A stretch of 64,000 nt of DNA from Xanthostigma xanthostigma. Taxonomy: Eukaryota > Arthropoda > Insecta > Raphidioptera > Raphidiidae. The notes below the pieces were generated by a model. That model was not told the DNA's origin. It saw nothing but the letters and a program-made list of their open reading frames with translations, and ran no database searches. The stretch spans positions 4,690,001-4,754,000 of the forward strand of contig OY754466.1 of assembly GCA_963575645.1 (NCBI GenBank). The letters are read 5' to 3'. Within the stretch, counting starts at the first letter, position 1; each line of letters opens with the position of its first letter. Made by a program: the position numbers and the translations under genes. This document shows positions 56,783 through 64,000 of the stretch, one piece after another.

Positions 56783-57052
56783 AAGTTTTTTCTCATATTT
56801 ATCAAATATTTCTAAAAAATCAATTTCAGCATTTACAATTAGTTAATTTGTTATCCCGGGACCGTATAACAGACCACTGTCATTGAAAACCCCCTCCTCC
56901 TTTTAGTGGATGTTTCCTAAAAATCGGTATTTTGGAGAGAGACTGATAGCTGTGTGGTAGCTCAAAGCGCTCATACAATTTGAGTTATTCTGTACTGTTA
57001 GAACTCGAATTTTTTTTTAATATTTTAGAAGTTGATTTTTGAAGGTCTAAGG

Positions 57053-57578
57053 CAGTGATTCCCAAAGTTGTCTATATCGACCCCCAGGGGTCGACGACAA
57101 CTTGCAAGGGGTCCATGTCAGCGAGAAAAAAAATTGGGGGTCCATGAAATAAAAAATGGGGGTCAACGATAGTGAATCTCCTAACAAAAAAAGAAACAAA
57201 CTGGACATCGTTAACCGAAGAGATTTAAGACTAAATCTAACTAAATTGATGCCAAATGTTGAAAATTTATTATTAAGGCATCAGGTTCATCCCTCACACT
57301 AAAAGCATTTATTTTTTGCTTAGTTATTTTATGTAACAGAAAGTAAATTTTAATTTGATTTGTTTAATTTGAATCTAATTAATAAATGTATAAAGCTCAA
57401 CATTTCACTATCGTTATAAATTTAAATCGTTCAAAGTGAGTAGCACTATATCGGTTGTCAAAAATACATTTGAAATTAATGAATTTGCAAAAAATCAATA
57501 TCAGATAAGCAGGGGGTCTACTCAAAACCGAAAAACATGGCAAGTGGTCTACGAGACAAAAAAGTTTGGGAACCTCTG
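57053..57578. mobile_element. hAT element with perfect 8-bp TSD, inside the putative SIAH intron
   Basis: It starts CAGTGATTCCCAAAG and ends TTTGGGAACCTCTG. GTCTAAGG flanks both sides (57045-57052, 57579-57586). Near the ends are CGACCCCCAGGGGTCG and GGGGGTCTACTC blocks. Non-coding, 526 bp. Confidence 0.9.
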
Positions 57579-58076
57579 GTCTAAGGAGTTGAAAAATGCA
57601 TAGAAAAGATTGGTTGTCTGTAAAGTCGGTTTACGGACGATAGTTTTACGTGATAACGTATTCTGTCATACATAACCTAAATTTATATAATAATTTGAAT
57701 CTATGATATTGCATCTTTCGCTTCAAATTTAGGTTAATTTTATTTATTTAAATTACTCACCATATAATATAATTGTTTTTTTTTTAACTTTCTTTCTTTC
57801 GTATTTATTTTAAGTCTCAAAGATTAGCTGTCATAATATTAATTATAAAACAATTGTTTCACTGTTTATATAAAATTCCAAAACCTACTTACAATATTTA
57901 AGTATTTTCATACGTCAAAAAATTGATTTTTATAATGATAAAATTAGTAAGAAATCGATTGTTTCGAGAGATGAGACCTAGCTAAAACGGTTTTTTGTCC
58001 CCCAAAATCCCTTTTCAGTAAATTTCATCCAAATCGTTAGGGCCGTTTTCGAGAAAAGCACGCACAGGGTCAGGCG

Positions 58077-58111
58077 GAACGTTACGACCGTTAGGAACGT
58101 TACGACCGTTA
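58077..58111. repeat. Short direct repeat
   Basis: GGAACGTTACGACCGTT occurs twice in tandem just upstream of the exon-2 acceptor. Confidence 0.8.
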
Positions 58112-58310
58112 CACTTTTTCGTGCATGCAGCCGGTGTTTTATCAATTTATAAGATTGGTGATTCATCAATTTATAAGACGTTATCACGTCAAAAATAATA
58201 AATAGATTTATTTTGAAATTCTAATATGGACAAGTAACCTAAAATTCGTAATTGGCATTTGATACTATTTAAAATTAGTATTGTAACAAATTTTTTTCAT
58301 ATTTTTTCAG

Positions 58311-59759
58311 ATGTTGAAGCGAAATACTAAAATGCTACAACTGCTTCGATGCATCATATGTGACTATTACGTAACTGCTCCGATTTTTCAAAACCAATAC
58401 GAACTTTTGGTATGCAGCGACTGCGCCAGCTACGACAGAACATTAGTTCCAGCCGCGAAAGTTGTCACAGAGCTTGCCTCATCGATGATTTTTCCATGTA
58501 TGTACGAATCCGCTGGATGTCACTCAACATTCGAATGGGAACAAATCAACGATCACGAAATGGAATGCGACTACAGACATCACTTGTGTCCAGTTAATTC
58601 GTGTAAAGCTCAGTTATCGTTTCCGAAAGTTGAAGATCACTTTTTGGTTGAACACGAGGAGTTGTGCCAACAAACCAACACGGGAAACATAGCTATTGAT
58701 TTAAATATATTCGAAATTCGTCACACGATCGTATGTATTAGAGCGTTCAATCACAAATTTTTGCTTCGCATAAAACGAACTGAAGAATACGATTATACAG
58801 CTGTCGTTTTGCATCACGTCGGACCCAAAAATGAAGCAGATAAGTTTAGTTACGAAATAAAATTAAAACATTCACGACAGAACCTTGTCTTTCAAGGTCA
58901 AGTCGAGTTCTTCCAAACCGGTTTTTGCAATATGAAGAATGCAGTCATAATAATGGATAGTTATTTACGTGATCAAGAAGAAAATGAAGCATGTTTAACG
59001 ATTATTAAAAAAATTAACCGGGATCCAGACGATATAGTTTTGAAAACAGTACAATGTCCGGTGTGTTCAGAGTATATGACTGCCCCGATTATGTTTTGTA
59101 GTTTAGGACACAGTTTATGTTACGATTGCCGAAAAGTACTCGACCGTTGTAATGTTTGTGGCCAGCGATTCCGTAGGTCGCGGAACTGTGCTTTGGAAAA
59201 TATGATCGCGACCTATAGAATAGCGTGCGCGAACAATAAAAATGGTTGTTTGGAAATGGGTTCGGTTGGTGAGATTAAAAAGCATGAGCTCAATTGTCGA
59301 TACGAAGATTATTATTGCACTTCCTGTGATTACACCTGCACAATAAAAGATTTATTGCAGCATGCTAAACGGGCTCATTACGAATTCATCGAGGAGACTG
59401 CATTTCTGATATGGCAACCGGATAACATAAGCTCGGAAAGAATAATTATTGAATCACGAGGTAAACCTTACATATTGTGTATCGAAGTCGATGGAAATGA
59501 CGTGCATTTCGCTGTTAAAGCTTATGCCGACGCTGACAAATATATGTACACTATTGAACTAATCAAAACGAAAATAAAACATACTATCACGCATTTTTGT
59601 ACGAGTTATAAATTGCCGATGAGAGATCTTATGATCGAAGGTGATACAATGATGCTTACGAAGGAAAAGGTTATGAGTTTCAATAGTAACATGAATGATG
59701 CTAACCATAATTATACCAAAGCGAAAATTTTAATGAGAGTTATCATTGATAAAGCTTAG
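58311..59759 (+). CDS. Tandem-SIAH E3 ubiquitin-ligase-like protein (two SIAH modules in one chain)
   Basis: This 482-residue ORF begins directly after a TTTTTTCAG splice acceptor. Module 1 has a decayed RING: C14/C17 and C35/C38 remain, but the His and the last Cys pair are missing. Then comes a complete SIAH zinc-finger pair (C63, C70, H82, C86; C93, C98, H110, H115) and a TRAF-like substrate-binding region (~125-235). Module 2 has a complete C3HC4 RING (C249, C252, C263, H267, C270, C273, C280, C283), a second SIAH finger pair (C306, C313, H325, C329; C336, C339, H351, H356) and a second TRAF-like region (~365-480). SIAH proteins are normally one such module of ~280 residues that dimerises through the TRAF-like domain and ubiquitinates cytosolic or nuclear targets. 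Two modules in cis could form an intramolecular pseudodimer with one active RING. That is inference. Single coding exon. Codon use is less AT-biased than its surroundings. Confidence 0.92.
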   Translation: MLKRNTKMLQLLRCIICDYYVTAPIFQNQYELLVCSDCASYDRTLVPAAKVVTELASSMIFPCMYESAGCHSTFEWEQINDHEMECDYRHHLCPVNSCKAQLSFPKVEDHFLVEHEELCQQTNTGNIAIDLNIFEIRHTIVCIRAFNHKFLLRIKRTEEYDYTAVVLHHVGPKNEADKFSYEIKLKHSRQNLVFQGQVEFFQTGFCNMKNAVIIMDSYLRDQEENEACLTIIKKINRDPDDIVLKTVQCPVCSEYMTAPIMFCSLGHSLCYDCRKVLDRCNVCGQRFRRSRNCALENMIATYRIACANNKNGCLEMGSVGEIKKHELNCRYEDYYCTSCDYTCTIKDLLQHAKRAHYEFIEETAFLIWQPDNISSERIIIESRGKPYILCIEVDGNDVHFAVKAYADADKYMYTIELIKTKIKHTITHFCTSYKLPMRDLMIEGDTMMLTKEKVMSFNSNMNDANHNYTKAKILMRVIIDKA

Positions 59760-59816
59760 ACAAGTATCGAACTACGATTTTAAACAAAAATGCTTTAATT
59801 TTATAATGAGTAGATA

Positions 59817-60090
59817 TGTTACGCTCAAAGATCGAAAACGCTCAGAGAGCGGAAAAATAGCTCACAACGCGTTGTGGTCACAGTAAAACATCCACATGGC
59901 GAAATTCGTGTTATGGCTCTAATGAAAACGTTGTGGCAATCACAGAAAGACCAAATAGCGAAATTCGTGTCGTGCGCGTTTTCATTAGAGCCACAACACG
60001 AATTTTGCCATGTGGATGTTTTACTGTGACCACAACGCGTTGTGAGCTATTTTTCCGCTCACTGAGCGTTTTCGATCTTTGAGCGTAACA
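59817..60090. mobile_element. Foldback MITE in the probable SIAH 3' UTR
   Basis: TGTTACGCTCAAAGATCGAA and the inverse TTCGATCTTTGAGCGTAACA close a 274-bp near-perfect palindrome. GATA flanks it on both sides. TGTTAC/GTAACA ends with a 4-bp duplication match the element at 1318-2078, although the interiors differ. It starts 58 bp after the stop codon and precedes the only nearby AATAAA, so it would be transcribed as a long hairpin. Confidence 0.85.
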
Positions 60091-60111
60091 GATATTATAT
60101 CCATGTAGGCC

Positions 60112-60117
60112 AATAAA
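60112..60117 (+). terminator. Probable poly(A) signal of the SIAH gene
   Basis: AATAAA lies ~350 bp after the stop. No earlier AATAAA or ATTAAA was seen between the stop and this point. Confidence 0.45.
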
Positions 60118-60228
60118 ATGTCTCCACTAGTTCTAAATTTAGAAGAACTTTTCCATTTTCAAATTTTACAAGATACAAGCAAAGAGCAAAAGTCTTTTAA
60201 CTCTTTTTTAACAACGAATGTACAATTT

Positions 60229-60330
60229 TGATAGATTGTGTATCATACTTTGTTCCCTTAAATTTGCACCCTTTTGAGATTTTTTGGAAATGTTTAGGGT
60301 CATATCATCTTTATTTTAATGGCTTAATGA
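60229..60330. repeat. Short interspersed repeat shared with 19419-19535
   Basis: GATTGTGTATCATACTT, TTCCCT(C/T)AAATTT and GGAAATGTTTAGGGT occur in the same order in both places, with small indels. Origin unknown. Confidence 0.65.
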
Positions 60331-60739
60331 GTACCTTACAAATTGTAAATGACTAAATACTAATTATTTTTGTATAAAGACTAATTGATTACAGAGGTTG
60401 CCTCGTTCTGTTAGATAGTAGTGGGGGGATGACGTCATACGACGGACCTGTCAATTGATTGTAAGGCAACGGCTGTTGCTTATAAACTTTAAATATTTAA
60501 CGATCATGTCAAAGAAATCAAAAGACACAATATTGATATTATTAGCTATAAATTGAATTTTTAAGGTAAGTGATTAGATATAAATGACATTTTTGATATT
60601 GTCATTTCACGTCGATAAATATAGGCATGGTCCGCCCGCTGACTAATTCTGACGGAACGAGGCAATCTCTTTTTACTAGCTATAGATGTATAATATGTAG
60701 TCTTAGGAATACTTAGTATTCAACATTGTCATACATATA
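60331..60739. other. No supported gene
   Basis: Contains TTGCCTCGTTCTGTTAGA and, inverted, TCTGACGGAACGAGGCAATC (60395-60412, 60646-60665), which suggests a short, diverged TIR element of ~270 bp. Confidence 0.4.
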
Positions 60740-61266
60740 CAGTATGGTTTTTTAAAAACCGAACACCCTTTTATTTATTAGAGGAAGGGTTTTCGAAAAA
60801 AAAGTTTCGGACAAAAGTTACAGGGAATCATGAGGGAAGAACAGTGATGTAGTTTTTTTTTCGTTTGGTGGAGGTGTCTCCAAAATATCAAGGTCACCTA
60901 CACTTTCTTATATACGGAAAAACTTTTTCAGGGGTTTTTTCCGATTCACACAATCCACTAAAATAGGAAACGGGATGAATTGAGAATCAAACAGCGGTTC
61001 ACGATGGCATCAAATCCAAAAATGTTTGGTACAAGAGTTGATCTCTTTGACCCAAAGAACAATAATCCTAGATAAAAAAATACAGGGTCGTATTTAAGAA
61101 AGGGTACGTGACCTTGATATTTTAGAGACACCTCCACCAAACGAAAAAAAACTACATCACTGCTCTTCCCCCTTGATTCCCTGTAACTTTTGTCTGAAAC
61201 TTTTTTTTCGAAAACCCTTCCTCTAAGAAATTAAAGGGTGTTCGGTTTTTAAAAAAAGCCATACTG
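60740..61266. mobile_element. Tc1/mariner-like TIR element
   Basis: CAGTATGGTTTTTTAAAAAC at the left and GGCTTTTTTTAAA-type inverse ending CCATACTG at the right, with TA flanks (60738-60739, 61267-61268). The arms run ~160 bp and include GGTGGAGGTGTCTC and AAGTTTCGGACAAAAG or their inverses. The interior (60900-61100) has only weak frames. Confidence 0.8.
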
Positions 61267-61271
61267 TATAT

Positions 61272-61640
61272 ATATCACTGTCAGGATTCGAACTCGTGTC
61301 GAGAAGCCAATCCATTACACCAGTGTTTTTCAAAGTGTGAATTGCGATCCCCTGGGAGATCTCAAAGCCTCTACAAGAGGATCGCAAAGCCTCGGTAAAA
61401 AAAAAAACAAAGTTCAAAAAAATACTTTTAATAAGAAAATGTTAATTAAAGGACATTTATAGCAAACTAACACAAATTAACAAAATTTAAAAAAACATGA
61501 GTCATATTTACTGGTTAGAAGCAGCGGATGGCATGGGATCCAAAATATGTTTTCACACTAAGAGGTAAGGATTGAAAAATACTGCATTACACAGTATCGA
61601 ATTGAATGGCACTCGTGTTCGAGTCCCGACAGTAATTTTT
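61272..61640. repeat. Inverted pair of tRNA T-arm-like sequences split by a hAT
   Basis: Left: CTGTCAGGATTCGAACTCGT, the inverse of a T-arm/B box. Right: GTGTTCGAGTCCCGACAG in forward orientation. Without the hAT (61321-61584) they form a short inverted repeat centred near the insertion. The right copy is followed by a T-rich run. They are probably SINE heads. Neither makes a full tRNA. Confidence 0.5.
61321..61584. mobile_element. hAT MITE with perfect 8-bp TSD
   Basis: CAGTGTTTTTCAAAG at the left and ATTGAAAAATACTG at the right. CATTACAC flanks both sides (61313-61320, 61585-61592). 264 bp, non-coding. Confidence 0.95.
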
Positions 61641-61998
61641 ATTTTTTTTGATGTGTAAACATCTTAACTCTCGCGCCGCGGTATGGGCTTCATGCCTGCG
61701 ACACACAACCACGATACACCTATTGCCTCATAAGCGACGTGAGAGCTGCTCTCTGTTGAATAAAAACTATTATATTTAAAAATAAATCGTACATTTGTAC
61801 TGAAATCAACATGAGTTCATATGTTTACACATCAGCTCTTGTGAGTACCACTCACATTTTTTGGTTTGATTATACGCTTTTAATAAGCTAATGAATTTAT
61901 AAAAATTATTTAAGGTCACATTTATTCAAATTTGTATTTATGTATATCTGTTCTTACGTAACAGTTATTACAAAATTGTGTTTGTAATCACCAATAGA
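61641..61998. other. No supported gene
   Basis: Spacer. A GC-richer patch (CTCTCGCGCCGCGGTATGGG) near 61670 is unexplained. Confidence 0.35.
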
Positions 61999-62735
61999 TC
62001 AAGATTACAGACCCGTCAGACCTACGTTATTTCAGTATTGTTAAGATTTTAACAGTAATAATAATTTAGATGAATTTAGTTACAGTTAGTAATTATAATA
62101 ATGTTTTACAGAGTAGCTACTGTTTGCTGCAATTGTTAAGAAACACCCATTGTTACAACGCTATCAACATAGAAAAATTAGTTTATTAATAAACTAATTT
62201 TTATATGTAGCAAACAGTAGCTACTCTGTAAAAAAGTAATAATAATAATAATAAATAAAATGTACAATATTTAGTTAAAAAGTATGCCAATTTGCTAGCT
62301 TGAAAGCGGGGTCCTTTTAGAGATAACAGCTTCTAAAGGTACATATAACACGTGCTTACCTACGTACGCAATGGTATTATGACATGGTATTTGACAGCTT
62401 TATGACATTTAGATTTTTTAATTGTTTACACATACTGCAGTAATCTATGAGTTTAAAGAGAGAAAAACTCCTTGGAAACAAACTAACAAGGTACATTTCA
62501 TGAAGCTGTTAAAAAAATCATCTAATGTTCTTACTCGCACTCATATGCATGCATAATATAATTGCGTCGTAGATAAGCACGTGTTTTATGTACCTTTAGA
62601 ACCAGTTATCTTTATAAGGGCCCCACTTTCAAGCTAACAAATTGACATACGTTTTTAACTAATTATTATACATTTACTGTTAATATCTTAACAAGACTGA
62701 AATGAGGTAGGTTTGGAGGGTCTGGGATCTCGGTC
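61999..62735. mobile_element. Nested foldback element
   Basis: The outer arms share AGATTACAGACCCGTCAGAC-like sequence at the left and GGAGGGTCTGGGATCT at the right, then TGTTAAGATTTTAACAG and its inverse. The inner arms at 62282-62370 and 62570-62660 share GCTAGCTTGAAAGCGGGG-type sequence, ACATAACACGTGCTTA and inverses. A separate palindrome (62108-62240) interrupts the left side. No coding. Confidence 0.75.
62108..62240. repeat. Palindrome inserted in the left arm of the larger foldback
   Basis: TTTTACAGAGTAGCTACTG TTTGC and its inverse GCAAACAGTAGCTACTCTG bound it. The loop centre contains AAATTAGTTTATTAATAAAC. Confidence 0.8.
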
Positions 62736-63095
62736 TATAATGCTTAACATTTAGGTAGTCACCTTGCTATCAATATGGGAAAAAAGTGATTACCTAGAGC
62801 GATTATTATGTTAAGCATAATTTAGTAGAATAGATCTGATTATTGTAAAAATGACCACTTTTATTATTATCACAAAAATTATAAATAAAATAATTCACAC
62901 ATATTTTATACATTTTTATTTTTTATGATTTGGATTGAATGAACCAGAATAACCTTCAATTGAAATTTCATAGACGCTAATAACCTTAGTTGTGGAGCGT
63001 CTATAATTTATTCTAATCTCAATGCGAGATATTTTGAAGAGATGCATTTTTTTAAATGTGAGAATATGTCATTTTTCGTGATTTTCTCTTACGAT

Positions 63096-63178
63096 TTAAA
63101 AGAAGACAGAAGTATATGTTTGCACCCTAATGGTTTGATTGCGATTTTATTCCTATGCTCGGTATATAATAAAAAGTA
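63096..63178 (-). repeat. Family T1 terminal fragment
   Basis: GACAGAAGTATATGTTTGCA and GATTGCGATTTTATTCCTAT match the T1 terminus at 26381-27030. It abuts the foldback at 63191. Confidence 0.8.
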
Positions 63179-63190
63179 TTATGATGAAAT

Positions 63191-63642
63191 ATGGCACGCC
63201 GTTTTACTATTTAATAGTAAAATATTTTTCCAAAAATTATAAAAATATTTAACAATTTTAATTTCAGAAAAAAAAATTTAGGGAATTTTTTTTATGTGGT
63301 GACATAATAAAAATACATTATAATTATGTCATCATGACATAATAAAAATACATTATTATTATGTCATGACATAATAAAAAATAAAAATACATTATTTTTA
63401 TGTCATGGCATAAAATTAAATGCTTATACATAGGAAGAGATAGGAAAAACAACTAATTATAATTATGTCATGGCATAAAAATAATGTATTTTTATTATGT
63501 CATGACATAATAATAATGTATTTTTATTGTCACCACATAAAAAAAATTGACTCAATTTTTTTTTTCTGAAATTAAAATTGTTAAAAATTTTTATAATATT
63601 TGGAAAAATATTTTACTATTAAATAGTAAAACGGCGTGCCAT
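63191..63642. mobile_element. Foldback element with an array of TATGTCATGACATA palindromes
   Basis: The outer arms are ATGGCACGCCGTTTTACTAT and its inverse. Within about 63300-63530 there are roughly eight TATGTCA/TGACATA motifs, most as ATTATGTCATGACATAAT-type palindromes spaced by AAAATACATTAT. The arms are near-perfect. No coding. Confidence 0.85.
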
Positions 63643-64000
63643 AATGAAAACAAATTAGCGGTGAGGGGAACAATTTTATAAACCGAACATTTCCGGAAAC
63701 AACCGACGGTGTGCTCCGTACAGGTAAATAAAACAACAGAATATATACGTTACTTTATACTATTAGAGTAAAAGGTATACGACAATATGGCAGTCTCCGT
63801 CTTTATTGAGCTTAAAAGTCGATAGTAAATTACAGTATGTCGTTGAGTAAACGAGACGATTTATTCTCGTACAATATTAGTCTCGGTAAATCAAGATGAA
63901 GGTAGTTACTCTACTCTAGCCTTATTTTTATACAAAGAAATACATATTATCACTCCAATTTATTGGAGCACGAGATAGTAAGATCTCTTCAAATATTTTT
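63643..64000. other. No supported gene at window end
   Basis: Unassigned. A feature running past 64000 cannot be excluded. Confidence 0.35.

Noticed and set aside
1-64000. LTR retroelements, endogenous viruses or Polinton-like elements
   Set aside because: No paired LTRs, primer-binding site, gag/pol/env-like or capsid-like coding was recognised.

Overview
This window looks like a repeat-dense piece of an AT-rich arthropod nuclear genome. An insect is likely and a hemipteran is possible, but the sequence does not settle it. The evidence is eukaryotic: a TATA/initiator promoter, a GT-AG intron, a SIAH-type ubiquitin-ligase gene, a tRNA-headed SINE, LINE tails with RNase H, Helitrons, and hAT, Tc1/mariner, pogo/Tigger-like and Harbinger-like DNA elements. 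There are no operons, no rRNA and no CRISPR array. No LTR, retroviral or Polinton-like coding was recognised.

Only one host gene is well supported. A 482-residue ORF at 58311-59759 (+) encodes two SIAH (seven-in-absentia) modules head to tail. The first has a decayed RING and the second an intact C3HC4 RING. It is probably driven from a TATA/Inr promoter at about 55053-55086 through a non-coding first exon (55083-55244) and a ~3.1 kb intron whose acceptor abuts the ATG. The intron carries a long TIR element with its own short ORF and a hAT with perfect 8-bp target duplications. The 3' UTR appears to carry a foldback element that would form a long mRNA hairpin.

Region by region: 1-6.2 kb holds a TGTTAC...GTAACA element with a nested foreign fragment, a hAT-like element, a Harbinger remnant rich in ACGCGCGT motifs, and an old ~326-bp tandem repeat. 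6.2-8.5 kb is unremarkable. 8.5-10.5 kb is a tRNA-Leu-like TIR composite split by a 1,096-bp element that carries an intact 101-aa ORF. 11-14.9 kb has tandem repeats grown inside a TIR element and nested foldbacks. 15.6-20.3 kb has a LINE tail, a hAT and two large foldbacks. 20.55-22.17 kb is a young 164-bp satellite. 23-25.5 kb is an inverted pair of Helitrons plus a foldback. 26.4-29.8 kb holds a TIR element, a LINE split by a TTAA element, and a third Helitron.

32.5-36.3 kb contains a 912-bp mariner-type palindrome, a 32-bp minisatellite, the second tRNA-Leu-like composite and a complete SINE. 37-41 kb has a hAT nested in a foldback, two more Helitrons and a Tigger-like element. 42.2-47.4 kb has a 136-bp tandem repeat, a foldback, a Tc1-like element and a repeat containing a tRNA-Lys-like pseudogene. 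47.9-50.5 kb is a tandem array of one TIR element interrupted by a mariner palindrome. 51.4-54.6 kb is a nest of broken foldbacks with an intact hAT inside. 55-60 kb is the SIAH gene, and 60.7-64 kb is more nested foldbacks.

The most interesting material is the tandem-SIAH gene, the small ORF-bearing TIR element, the Helitron family, and repeated cases of tandem arrays growing inside terminal-inverted-repeat elements.
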